A stretch of DNA of 63,123 nucleotides from an uncultured Collinsella sp. Lineage in GTDB: Bacteria > Actinomycetota > Coriobacteriia > Coriobacteriales > Coriobacteriaceae. Under the pieces are notes generated by a model, which made no database searches, was not told where the DNA came from, and saw only the letters and a list, made by a program, of their open reading frames with translations. The position numbers were made by a program, and so were the translations under genes. Shown here piece by piece: positions 8,247-16,246 of the stretch (position 1 is the first letter of the stretch; every line of letters starts with the position of its first letter). The stretch is taken from NCBI GenBank assembly GCA_937923795.1, contig CALDWI010000049.1, forward strand, positions 1 through 63,123. Direction: 5' to 3'.

Positions 8247-8346
8247 CATAAATGAGGGAGTAGTCGCGTGACCGGATTCGCCTCCGGTGGCGCGGTAAGT
8301 CAACACACTGGCCGATGCGGCCTGGCTTGCCTTAATGAACGAGACT
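8247..8346 (+). ncRNA. yybP-ykoY manganese riboswitch aptamer
   Basis: The leader of mntP contains the conserved yybP-ykoY core blocks: GGGAGTAG near 8256-8263, GTCAACACACTGG near 8299-8311 and the 3' block GAACGAGAC ending at about 8346. The family binds Mn2+ and switches on manganese export genes such as mntP. The 3' end of the aptamer overlaps the left arm of the terminator at 8343-8386. Confidence 0.88.
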
Positions 8347-8386
8347 CGTGGCTGTGCGCGCAACGCGTACGCCACGGGTCTTTTTT
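8343..8386 (+). terminator. Riboswitch-controlled terminator upstream of mntP
   Basis: GACTCGTGGC (8343-8352) pairs with GCCACGGGTC (8371-8380), with an inner GC-rich extension, followed by six T residues. It shares sequence with the aptamer 3' end, so aptamer folding should prevent it. Confidence 0.8.
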
Positions 8387-8388
8387 AT

Positions 8389-8432
8389 TACTCCCTCAAG
8401 AGGTACACGCGGGCCCGCCCGCAGAGAGGGAG
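8389..8432 (+). promoter_or_regulatory. Switch segment complementary to both aptamer and mntP SD
   Basis: TACTCCCTCA (8389-8398) is the exact reverse complement of TGAGGGAGTA in the aptamer (8253-8262). Its core CTCCCTC (8391-8397) is also the exact complement of GAGGGAG (8426-8432), the Shine-Dalgarno 7 nt before the mntP ATG. The two pairings exclude each other. Confidence 0.6.
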
Positions 8433-8439
8433 CCAGACT

Positions 8440-9018
8440 ATGGGACTCGCAGAGCTCGTGTTGCTCGCCGTTGGCCTTTCGATGGACGCCTTTGCCGTTT
8501 CCATCTGCAAAGGTCTCGGCATGAAAAAGATCAACCTTAAAGTCGCCGTGGTGCTCGGCCTGTTCTTTGGCGGCTTTCAGGCCGGCATGCCCGTAATCGG
8601 ATGGGCGCTTGGCAGCCAGTTTATGGGCATCATCGGCCCCATCGACCACTGGATCGCCTTTATCCTGCTCGCCTTCATCGGCGGCAAAATGCTGTGGGAA
8701 GCCTTTACTGAGGACGAGGATGGAGACGACGGTAAGGATGCCGAAAAGATTGACCTGGTCGAGTACCTGATCCTCGCTATCGCCACCTCGATTGACGCGC
8801 TCGCCGTGGGCATCTCATTTGCGGCGCTCTCGGTCGACATCGTTCCCGCTGTATCGCTTATCGGAGTCACGACCTTTGTCTTCTCCATCGCTGGCGTGGC
8901 GATCGGCCACACCTTTGGCGCGCGCTACGAAAAACCCGCCACCATCGTGGGTGGCGTCGTACTCGTCCTCATCGGGCTTAAGATCTTGCTTGAGCATCTG
9001 GGGATTTTGGCGCTGTAG
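8440..9018 (+). CDS. mntP: Manganese efflux pump MntP
   Basis: A 192-residue inner-membrane protein of the MntP/YtaF family, which exports Mn2+. It shows six hydrophobic segments, with acidic residues inside the first membrane segment (VGLSMDAFAVS) and in the duplicated half (ATSIDALAVG), as expected for cation binding. A central acidic loop (EDEDGDDGKDAEK) separates the halves. The start at 8440 is chosen because GAGGGAG precedes it by 7 nt. The riboswitch upstream supports manganese control. It is followed by a bidirectional terminator. Confidence 0.93.
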   Translation: MGLAELVLLAVGLSMDAFAVSICKGLGMKKINLKVAVVLGLFFGGFQAGMPVIGWALGSQFMGIIGPIDHWIAFILLAFIGGKMLWEAFTEDEDGDDGKDAEKIDLVEYLILAIATSIDALAVGISFAALSVDIVPAVSLIGVTTFVFSIAGVAIGHTFGARYEKPATIVGGVVLVLIGLKILLEHLGILAL

Positions 9019-9058
9019 TGCCAAACACAATCGCTCAAAACTAAACGCCAGTACAAGG

Positions 9059-9087
9059 CCTCATGCAGAGTTTTGCATGAGGCCTTT
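9059..9087. terminator. Terminator after mntP containing operator copy 1
   Basis: A hairpin with arms AGGCCTCATGCA and TGCATGAGGCCT and a short loop, followed by TTTT. Its tip is the TGCAGAGTTTTGCA sequence that recurs twice more before hipB. Confidence 0.75.
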
Positions 9088-9131
9088 TCATGCAGAGTTT
9101 TGCATGTCATACTAGGATGCAAAAGTCTGCA
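9064..9131. promoter_or_regulatory. Three HipB-type operators at 27-bp spacing
   Basis: TGCAGAGTTTTGCA occurs at 9064-9077 and 9091-9104, and the inverted variant TGCAAAAGTCTGCA at 9118-9131. Start-to-start distances are exactly 27 bp both times. A weak promoter TTTTCA (9085-9090), 17 bp, CATACT (9108-9113) would have operator 2 in its spacer and operator 3 over the start site, which fits autorepression by the HipB-like protein. Confidence 0.75.
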
Positions 9132-9146
9132 CGTTAGGAGATCGCC

Positions 9147-9617
9147 GTGGATACCCTTCCCATCACCACACCGCGCCAAGCTGGCATCTACGTGCGCCAG
9201 GCACGCGAGACTCAGGGTCTCACCCGTGCCGCCCTCGCTAAAAAGGCCGGTGTTTCGGAACGCCTGCTCGCATCGCTCGAGCTGGGAGATGCCACGGGTA
9301 TTCGGCTCGACAAGCTGTTGGCGGTTTTCGGTGCTCTTGGACTGGCGCTCGCCGCTCAAGGGGATATCGACGAATCGAAAAACGAGCAACCAGTCGACGC
9401 CCCGCATGCTGATTTGCAACCTCGTAGTACCCCCAGGCGCCATCACGCTCAACGTTTTCACCATCGCAACCGTCGCAGCGCAGCCGTTCCGGCTCTCGCA
9501 GATGTCCCCTTTACGTCCGAGCTCTACGACAGGGCCTTCGCCGATTTCGCCATGTCCAATCTCGGAGTCTCGATTGCCGCAAACGCATCTAACCAAACCA
9601 AGCCCGAAGGGAAATAG
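9147..9617 (+). CDS. hipB: HipB-like XRE-family antitoxin/repressor
   Basis: A 156-residue protein with a Cro/C1-type HTH at about residues 8-65 (AGIYVRQARETQGLTRAALA, SERLLASLELG). HipB proteins bind HipA and repress their own operon. At 156 residues it is clearly longer than E. coli HipB (88); the extra C-terminal part (about 75-156) is Arg/His-rich, then ends in a segment of unknown role. It starts with GTG at 9147, with TAGGAG 6 nt upstream. Its stop is 3 nt before the hipA ATG. Confidence 0.88.
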   Translation: MDTLPITTPRQAGIYVRQARETQGLTRAALAKKAGVSERLLASLELGDATGIRLDKLLAVFGALGLALAAQGDIDESKNEQPVDAPHADLQPRSTPRRHHAQRFHHRNRRSAAVPALADVPFTSELYDRAFADFAMSNLGVSIAANASNQTKPEGK

Positions 9618-9620
9618 CCA

Positions 9621-10925
9621 ATGGCCAGAACATCACTTCGGACCATTATTTGCGGCGTACCTGCGGGAACGCTCACGCAAGATGAGAACGGTCTTATCAG
9701 CTTTACCTACGATCATGACTATGACGGGCCAACCCTATCGACCAACATACCCGTATCAAATCGCACATACGGCCAACAGGTCATGAATCCGTACTTGTTT
9801 GGCCTTCTACCCGACAGCGAGGACCAACGAACAGCGATTGCCGCCGAATTCAACGTTAGGCCCAACAATCCCGTTGCGTTGCTCAGCCATATCGGACTCG
9901 ACTGTCCGGGCGGAGTGCAGTTTTGTGCCGAAGAAGATGCCGACGCCGTCCTGCATCGCGCTGGCGACTACCGCCCTATAGACGACCACGAAATTGCTCT
10001 CCGTCTCAAGTCGATCAGAGATGACCGCGATGCATCGTGGATGGGTCTAGATGAAAGTTGGTCACTTGGAGGCAACCAGGGCAAGTTCGCGCTCGCGTTC
10101 ATAAACGGCCGCTGGTGCGAATGCATGGGCTCCTCGCCCACAACGCATATTTTCAAAAATGGCGTTATCGGATTTAAACTCGAGGCTCTCAATCAGTTTG
10201 TCTGCATGAAAAGCGCCCAGCGCGCCGGTATCGCAACGGCAAACGTCGAATATCGTATGTTTGAGGACGAACCTGCCCTCATTGTTGAGCGCTATGACCG
10301 CGTGAAAGTCGAAGACGGAACGATCAGGCGCCTACATCAAGAAGACCTCTGTCAGGCACTTGGGGTGATGCCCGCCCAAAAGTACACAGCAGACGGCGGC
10401 CCGACCACCCGCGACATTCAAGAGCTCCTCGTAAATACGAGCCACCATCAACTTAACCTGTATCTGTTTACGCAGATACTGTTCTTCAACGCCATTATCG
10501 GCGCACCGGATGCGCACGCGAAAAACTATTCCCTGCTCCTTGGAAACGACGGCGCAGCCATGATGGCTCGAATGTACGATGTCGCGTCGGGTTTGGCGTA
10601 TGAGCGCATGCGCCGCCGGGCGCGCCTTGCCATGAGCGTTGGCGGCGAAAATCGTGTGGGGCGCATCGGTCCAGGCGCTATCCGCCGATACCACGGTATG
10701 GGCGACCCCACGCTGGAGGCGGCGCTTACCGATGCCGGGCTATCCGAGAAGTTTTGCTTTGCGACCATGATGGACCTCGCCTACGAGGTGCCCGTTTGCA
10801 TGGAAGAGGTCATGGACGAATACGCCGACCTGCCCGGCATGGCGGACCTGCGCGAGCATATGCTCGGCCCCGTCCGTGAAAACTGCCAGCGCACCCTCGA
10901 CCTCATCAAGGCGGATATGGGCTAG
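9621..10925 (+). CDS. hipA: HipA-family serine/threonine kinase toxin
   Basis: A 434-residue protein with an N-terminal HipA_N-like subdomain (about 1-100) and a C-terminal kinase. The ATP loop SLGGNQGKFAL contains K155, and S148 sits where E. coli HipA has its autophosphorylated S150. The catalytic loop PDAHAKN has D297 and N302, and D320 in MYDVAS is the metal ligand. All key residues are present, so the enzyme should be active. E. coli HipA phosphorylates GltX and causes persistence; the substrate here is not known. It is coupled to hipB and followed by a terminator. Confidence 0.92.
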   Translation: MARTSLRTIICGVPAGTLTQDENGLISFTYDHDYDGPTLSTNIPVSNRTYGQQVMNPYLFGLLPDSEDQRTAIAAEFNVRPNNPVALLSHIGLDCPGGVQFCAEEDADAVLHRAGDYRPIDDHEIALRLKSIRDDRDASWMGLDESWSLGGNQGKFALAFINGRWCECMGSSPTTHIFKNGVIGFKLEALNQFVCMKSAQRAGIATANVEYRMFEDEPALIVERYDRVKVEDGTIRRLHQEDLCQALGVMPAQKYTADGGPTTRDIQELLVNTSHHQLNLYLFTQILFFNAIIGAPDAHAKNYSLLLGNDGAAMMARMYDVASGLAYERMRRRARLAMSVGGENRVGRIGPGAIRRYHGMGDPTLEAALTDAGLSEKFCFATMMDLAYEVPVCMEEVMDEYADLPGMADLREHMLGPVRENCQRTLDLIKADMG

Positions 10926-10955
10926 GTGGCCGCAATTTCCCATTTCCCAAAAGAA

Positions 10956-10995
10956 GAGAGGGGGCACCTGTCGCAAAGACCGGGTGCCCCCTCTC
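10956..10995. terminator. Bidirectional terminator between hipA and pepD
   Basis: A 13-bp perfect stem (10956-10968 with 10983-10995) between convergent genes. On the minus strand it is followed by TTCTTTT, so it serves pepD best. Confidence 0.75.
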
Positions 10996-11050
10996 GTAAT
11001 GTCATTTGCAATCCGCTAGCACGTGGCTCGGACTGCTGCTAGCGCAACCT

Positions 11051-12508
11051 TTACGCAGCGAGGCGCTTGAGCACGTCGATGAGCAGCTCGTAGAAGCGCT
11101 CGGCAGAAGCGAGCTCCATGCTCTCGTCCGGGGTGTGGACATCGGAGAGCGTCGGACCCACGGCGATGGCGTCCAGGCCGTGCAGGGCCTCGGCAAACAG
11201 GCCGCACTCAAGGCCGGCGTGAATGGACTCGATGCGCAGCTCGGAGCCAAAGAGCTCGCGATAGCTCTCGACAAAGATGTCGCGGACCGGCGAATGCTCG
11301 GCATAGCTCCAGCCGGGATACTCGAACTCAAACTTGGCGTCGAAGCCCAGGACATCGGCAAGCGTCTGCAGGCGGTCCTTGAACTCGTTCTGCAGCGAGG
11401 TGATCGAGGAGCGCGGGGACAGCATGATCTTGACCTGGTCGTCAGAGGTGGCAACCACACCGATGTTGGAGGAAACCTCGACGGAGCCGTCGGTGGCGAC
11501 GTTGCGGCGAATCACGCCGTTAGGGGCAAGACGCAGGGCACGGATGAGGGCAAGCGCGGACTTCTCGTCCATGGCCTCGACCTCGGCGTCGTCGGCAATC
11601 TCGACGGTGCAGGTAAAGCCGGGGTCAAAGACCTCGAGCTCGGCAGTAACGTCGGCGATGATGCCCTTTGCGATCTGGGCCGCGGCCTCGGCGGCAGCGT
11701 GGTCGGCGTAGACCAGAACAGCTTTGCACTCACGGTTGATGGCGTTGTCCTTGGTGCCGCCGTTAAAGCTAACGATGGCGGGCTCGCCGGCGACCATCAG
11801 GCGGTCGATGATGCGGGCCATGATGAGGTTGCCGTTGCCGCGCTCCAGGTGGATATCGCTGCCGGAGTGGCCGCCCAGCAGGCCGGAGATGTCGAGCGTG
11901 AGGGTGCTACCGGTCTTGTGCTCGCGCGCGATCGGGCAGGTGTAGGTAACGACGACGCCGCCGGCGCAGCTGACGGTGGCAACGCCCTCTTCCTCGGAGT
12001 CAAGGTTAATCATGGTGCGGGCGCTAATCTGGGACTTGTCGAGCGTCTCGGCGCCAACCAGGCCAGTCTCCTCGTCGGTGGTGAACACGCACTCGAGGGC
12101 CGGATGAGCAATCGAATCGTCGTTGAGCACAGTGAGCATCAGAGCGACGGCAATACCGTTGTCGGCGCCCAGAGTGGTGCCGTTAGCGGTGAGGACGCCG
12201 TCCTTGACGACCAGGTCGATACCATCAGTCGTAAAGTCGTGCTCAACGGAGCCGAGCTTGTCGCACACCATGTCGATGTGGCCCTGCAGCATCACGGTCG
12301 GGGCATTCTCGGCGCCGGCAGATGCGGGCTTGCGAATGATGACGTTGTAGACCTCGTCCTGATACACATCGAGACCGCGCTCCTTGGCAAACGCGACCAG
12401 GAAATCGCTGATGCCCTTCTCGTTGCCAGACCCACGGGGGATCGCGCTGACCTCCTCAAAGAAATGGAACAGCTGGGCGGGCTCGTAGCCGGTAATCTTG
12501 TAGTCCAT
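11051..12508 (-). CDS. pepD: Aminoacyl-histidine dipeptidase (PepD, M20 family)
   Basis: A 485-residue cytoplasmic zinc dipeptidase that cleaves Xaa-His and other dipeptides. Metal-site motifs are GHIDMV, GADNGIA and the catalytic TTDEETG, followed by a dimerisation/lid region containing SGLLGGHSG. The length matches PepD. The start at 12508 is fixed by AGGAGG 6 nt upstream; ten further in-frame residues upstream are ignored. It is monocistronic, bracketed by terminators at 10956-10995 and 12665-12696. Confidence 0.93.
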   Translation of the reverse strand: MDYKITGYEPAQLFHFFEEVSAIPRGSGNEKGISDFLVAFAKERGLDVYQDEVYNVIIRKPASAGAENAPTVMLQGHIDMVCDKLGSVEHDFTTDGIDLVVKDGVLTANGTTLGADNGIAVALMLTVLNDDSIAHPALECVFTTDEETGLVGAETLDKSQISARTMINLDSEEEGVATVSCAGGVVVTYTCPIAREHKTGSTLTLDISGLLGGHSGSDIHLERGNGNLIMARIIDRLMVAGEPAIVSFNGGTKDNAINRECKAVLVYADHAAAEAAAQIAKGIIADVTAELEVFDPGFTCTVEIADDAEVEAMDEKSALALIRALRLAPNGVIRRNVATDGSVEVSSNIGVVATSDDQVKIMLSPRSSITSLQNEFKDRLQTLADVLGFDAKFEFEYPGWSYAEHSPVRDIFVESYRELFGSELRIESIHAGLECGLFAEALHGLDAIAVGPTLSDVHTPDESMELASAERFYELLIDVLKRLAA

Positions 12509-12664
12509 GGTGCCTCCTTGGCGCAACTGGTTAGACAATAAGACATGCGCCTTGTATATTCCCAGACTTTACGTGCATAAACCAGTCGAAAACGCCGAGC
12601 GCCCTCGCATCATCGGCTAACGGTGGACCGCATAGCGTAACGGTCACAACTTCGCAGTTCTACA

Positions 12665-12696
12665 AATCGAGGCGCCCTTGCCAGAGCGCCTCGATT
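12665..12696 (-). terminator. Terminator after clpC
   Basis: An 11-bp perfect stem AATCGAGGCGC/GCGCCTCGATT, about 26 nt beyond the clpC stop on the minus strand. The T-run is weak. Confidence 0.65.
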
Positions 12697-12721
12697 GCGC
12701 GTATCAAATTGTCGCCACGCC

Positions 12722-15364
12722 CTACAGCGCGCCGGAACCGGCTTGCATCATGCCGCCGGGGCCCGAGGTCACGCCGCCGCTCACGGGCGCGGCGTTGCCG
12801 GTGTGCGGTGCCGCCGGAGCGGTATCGCCACCGAGCGTGCCCGCCGGACGCGGTGCCGGGATCTCACCCGTGCCGTGGCTAAAGACAAACTTGCCATCGG
12901 TCACGTCGCACAGGACGGTATCGCCCTCGCCCCACTCGCCGGCCAGAAGCTCCTCGGACAGCGGGTCCTCGATGAGCTTTTGGATGGCACGGCGCAGCGG
13001 ACGCGCACCGTTGGTGAGGTCGGTGCCCTCGGCCACGATCTTGTCATAGGCCGCATCGGTGAGCTTAATGTTCATGCCGTTGGCAATCAAACGCTGACGC
13101 AGGTCGTCCACCAGCAGGTGAGCGATCTTGGTGAGATTCTCGCCCGAGAGCTTCTGGAACACCACGATGTCGTCGATACGGTTGAGCAGCTCGGGGCGGA
13201 ACAGGCGCTTGAGCTCGCCCATCGCGCGACCACGGATCTCACTCGACGTGAGACCCTGCTCGCCGGTGGTGCCAAAGCCAACGCTCGCATCCTGCGCAAT
13301 CTCGCGGGCGCCCACGTTGGACGTCATGATGATCACGGTGTTGCGGAAGTCAACCGTCTTGCCCTGGCTATCGGTCAGACGACCCTCCTCCAGCACCTGC
13401 AGCAGGATGTTGAAGATGTCGGGATGCGCCTTCTCGATCTCGTCGAACAGCACGACCGAGTACGGGTGGCGACGAACGGCCTTGGTGAGCTGGCCGCCCT
13501 CGTCGTGACCGACGTAACCCGGAGGGCTACCGATGAGCTTGGAGACCTCGAACTCGCTACCGAACTCGGACATGTCGAAGCTGATGAGTGCATCCTTGCT
13601 GCCAAAGAGGTACTCGGCGAGCGTCTTGGCGAGCTCGGTCTTGCCCGTGCCGGTGGGACCCAGGAAGATAAAGCTGCCGCCGGGGCGACGCGGGTCCTTG
13701 AGCGGCGAACGGCTGCGGCGCACGGCCTTGGCAACTGCCTCGACAGCCTCATCCTGACCGATGATGCGCGTCTTGAGCACGCTTTCGGCTTGCAGCAGGC
13801 GACGGCTCTCGCTCTCGGTAAGCGAGGACACCGGCACGCCCGAAGTCACGGACACGATGTCGGCGATCTGAGAGACATCGATGGTGAGCGGGCTGGCGTC
13901 GAGCTCGGCGGTCCAGGCGGCCTTGGCCTCGGCGAGTTCAATCTCGGCGGCCTTCTGCTGCTCGGTGATCTCGGCGGCCTTGTTCATGTCGTCGCTCTCG
14001 GTGGCCTCCTGCGCGGCGGCCTTGAGCTCCTCTATGCGATGCTCGGCCTCGCGCACCGGCTCGGGCGCGCGATTCGCGGCGATGCGAGCGCGTGCGCCGG
14101 CCTCGTCAATGAGGTCGATGGCCTTATCGGGCAGGAAGCGATCCTGGATGTAGCGGTTGGAAAGGTTCGCGGCGGCCTCGATAGCGCCCTGCGTGTAGCG
14201 CACATGGTGGTGCTCCTCGTAGCGCGGCTTGAGCGCGGTCAGGATCTTGACCGTGTCCTCGACGCTCGGCTCCTCGACATCGATGGTCTGGAAGCGACGC
14301 TCGAAGGCCGGATCCTTGGTGAGGTACTTGCGGAATTCCTCGGCCGTGGTGGCGCCGATAATCTGGAAGGCGCCGCGCGCGAGCACGGGCTTGAGCATGG
14401 AGCTCGCGTCGATGGAGCCCTCGGCAGAACCGGCACCGATGATGGTGTGCATCTCATCGATAAACAGGATGACGTCGTCGGCCTCGGTGGCCTCCTGGAT
14501 CACGTTCTTGAGGCGCTCCTCAAACTCGCCACGATACTTGGCGCCCGCCACGAGGCCCGGCAGGTCGAGCGTCCAGATATTCTGGTTCATGAGGTTCTCG
14601 GGCACGTTGCCGGCTGCAATCTGCTGAGCCAGGCCCTCGACGATGGCCGTCTTGCCCACGCCGGGGTCGCCCAGAATGAGCGGGTTGTTCTTGGTGCGGC
14701 GCGAAAGAATTTCCATCATACGCTGGACTTCCTTTTCGCGACCGATCACGGGGTCGAGCTCGCCATCGCGCGCCTTCTGCGTGAGGTTGGTCGCGAACTG
14801 CTTAAGCGTATCGGTGCCACTCCCCTTTTGCTGAGAGGCATCCGAGCCGCTAAAGAACGGCAGGCCCGCACCGGGACGACCAGCACCGGCGCCGGCGAGC
14901 GGACGCTTCTTGTCCTGGTCCTTGGCAGTGAGTTTCTCGATAGCCTTTTTGATGGAGGCGGACGACACACCCAGGCGCATGAGGATGTCCATGGCCATGC
15001 CGTTGCCCTCTTCGACGATTCCGATCAGCAAGTGCTCGGTCGACACGTAGGTCTGGTTGTTCTCACGCGCCACGCGGAATGAACGCTCCATCACACTAAT
15101 GACGAGCGGCGTAAAGGCGAGCTTGGCCGCCTCGGTCTCCTCACTGGGCTCGGGAACCGTGGTCTGGACCTCTTTGAGAGTATCCATGATGTCATCGTAG
15201 GAGATGTCGAGCGAACGCAGCGCCTCGGCGGCAATGCCCTCATCCTCCTTGGCAAGCGCCAGAAGCAGATGCTCGGTACCCACCTTGTTGGTATGCAGGT
15301 CGAGCGCCTCCTGTTTGGCCATCGACATGACCTTGCGCGCTCGATCGGTAAATCTATCTAACAT
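12722..15364 (-). CDS. clpC: ATP-dependent Clp protease ATPase ClpC
   Basis: An 880-residue Hsp100 unfoldase. Two Clp N-terminal repeats (about 1-145) are followed by AAA module 1 with Walker A GDPGVGKTA and a middle domain (HRIEELKAAAQEATESD). AAA module 2 has GPTGTGKTE and a C-terminal ClpB-D2-type segment. The last about 50 residues are a Pro/Gly/Ala-rich tail. It feeds substrates to ClpP. The start at 15364 (MLDRFTDRARK) is preferred to a codon 11 residues upstream. I see no CtsR-type operator and no ctsR or mcsAB nearby, so heat control, if any, is different. Confidence 0.95.
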   Translation of the reverse strand: MLDRFTDRARKVMSMAKQEALDLHTNKVGTEHLLLALAKEDEGIAAEALRSLDISYDDIMDTLKEVQTTVPEPSEETEAAKLAFTPLVISVMERSFRVARENNQTYVSTEHLLIGIVEEGNGMAMDILMRLGVSSASIKKAIEKLTAKDQDKKRPLAGAGAGRPGAGLPFFSGSDASQQKGSGTDTLKQFATNLTQKARDGELDPVIGREKEVQRMMEILSRRTKNNPLILGDPGVGKTAIVEGLAQQIAAGNVPENLMNQNIWTLDLPGLVAGAKYRGEFEERLKNVIQEATEADDVILFIDEMHTIIGAGSAEGSIDASSMLKPVLARGAFQIIGATTAEEFRKYLTKDPAFERRFQTIDVEEPSVEDTVKILTALKPRYEEHHHVRYTQGAIEAAANLSNRYIQDRFLPDKAIDLIDEAGARARIAANRAPEPVREAEHRIEELKAAAQEATESDDMNKAAEITEQQKAAEIELAEAKAAWTAELDASPLTIDVSQIADIVSVTSGVPVSSLTESESRRLLQAESVLKTRIIGQDEAVEAVAKAVRRSRSPLKDPRRPGGSFIFLGPTGTGKTELAKTLAEYLFGSKDALISFDMSEFGSEFEVSKLIGSPPGYVGHDEGGQLTKAVRRHPYSVVLFDEIEKAHPDIFNILLQVLEEGRLTDSQGKTVDFRNTVIIMTSNVGAREIAQDASVGFGTTGEQGLTSSEIRGRAMGELKRLFRPELLNRIDDIVVFQKLSGENLTKIAHLLVDDLRQRLIANGMNIKLTDAAYDKIVAEGTDLTNGARPLRRAIQKLIEDPLSEELLAGEWGEGDTVLCDVTDGKFVFSHGTGEIPAPRPAGTLGGDTAPAAPHTGNAAPVSGGVTSGPGGMMQAGSGAL

Positions 15365-15401
15365 GCTCGCTTCCTTACATGAGTTCATCGAAATCAAAAC
15401 G

Positions 15402-15425
15402 CCCGCCCGTCGGCGGCGCTTTTGT
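15402..15425 (-). terminator. Possible terminator after the TetR gene
   Basis: On the minus strand, interrupted GC-rich arms (CGCCGCC with GGGCGGGCG) are followed by TTTTG, between the tetR-type stop and clpC. The stem is imperfect. Confidence 0.4.
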
Positions 15426-15556
15426 CTCTTTACCCACAGGTTGTCTATGTTAACAGCTGGAGGAATATCTATAAACCCGGCTCACATGAATGCAGGTTAT
15501 GACCGCATCGCGGGACTCACCGCGCGATGCGCGACAGGCGCCCCGCAAGAGAAACC

Positions 15557-16246
15557 CTAGGCGTCTTTCACCACGTCGGGACTCGTCGCACGCGATGCGC
15601 GATAGGCATCGGCCTCCTTGGAGACGCGTTCGAGCAGCTCGGATGTATCGACGCCCTCGACTTGCGCGACCGTTTCCACCGTCTGCATGGCGACCGCCCT
15701 CAGGTACGCGCACGCGCTGTCCCCCAGCTGCTCGAGGTCTATCTCCTCGCCGCCCTCCCGGGCAAAGCCGACCGCCATCACAAAGCCCATGATGCCCGAG
15801 ACCAGAAAGCCCACCGCAAAGCTCGAATCTGCCTTGAGCTCTTCTCCGTCGGGGTGGACGATCTCTCTCACGCGGTCGATGATGATCGTATGGATGCCCT
15901 GCACGACCTGCTCGGCGGCACCCGCCCTCATGGTGATGACGATGCGCCGCAGCAGGCAGCGGACGTCGCGCCGGTCGAACGCCGAAAGGTCGCCCTCGCT
16001 CGAAAAATGCCAGAGGGCATCGGTGATGAGCTCGTTATCCTGCAGCAGCTGGGCTATGGCGATGGCGACGAGTTCATCGAAATCGTGAAAATAGTAGTAA
16101 AACGTTCCGCGATTGCACTGGGCGGCGCGGGTCACCTCGCCAACCGACAGCTCGAAGATGCTGTTGTTCTCGATGAGCTCCCAAAACGCCTCGATGATAC
16201 GGGTGCGTGCATCGGGCGCATCGGCGTCCTTACGCGGTCTCGCCAT
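15557..16246 (-). CDS. TetR-family transcriptional regulator
   Basis: A 229-residue regulator. The TetR HTH lies at about 12-58, with LSVGEVTRAAQCNRGTFYYYFHDFDELV as the recognisable core. The C-terminal ligand domain is unassigned. It overlaps the end of the upstream giant activase gene by 17 nt, so it is probably co-transcribed and controls that operon. The 21-bp palindrome at 20719-20739 is the obvious candidate operator. A GTG 9 nt upstream is an alternative start. Confidence 0.88.
   Translation of the reverse strand: MARPRKDADAPDARTRIIEAFWELIENNSIFELSVGEVTRAAQCNRGTFYYYFHDFDELVAIAIAQLLQDNELITDALWHFSSEGDLSAFDRRDVRCLLRRIVITMRAGAAEQVVQGIHTIIIDRVREIVHPDGEELKADSSFAVGFLVSGIMGFVMAVGFAREGGEEIDLEQLGDSACAYLRAVAMQTVETVAQVEGVDTSELLERVSKEADAYRASRATSPDVVKDA

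Noticed and set aside
8139..8375. Minus-strand 78-codon frame in the mntP leader
   Set aside because: It is antisense to the manganese riboswitch and terminator and has no family features.
12695..15082. Long plus-strand frame of 795 codons opposite clpC
   Set aside because: Mirror of a GC-rich coding gene; composition is Val/Leu/Gly/Asp/Arg shadow-like and no domain is seen. The same applies to frames opposite the giant activase (16113-18692), rph-murI (29416-32142) and groEL (46507-48162).
15365..15470. CtsR operator upstream of clpC
   Set aside because: No tandem GGTCAAA heptads are present in this gap.
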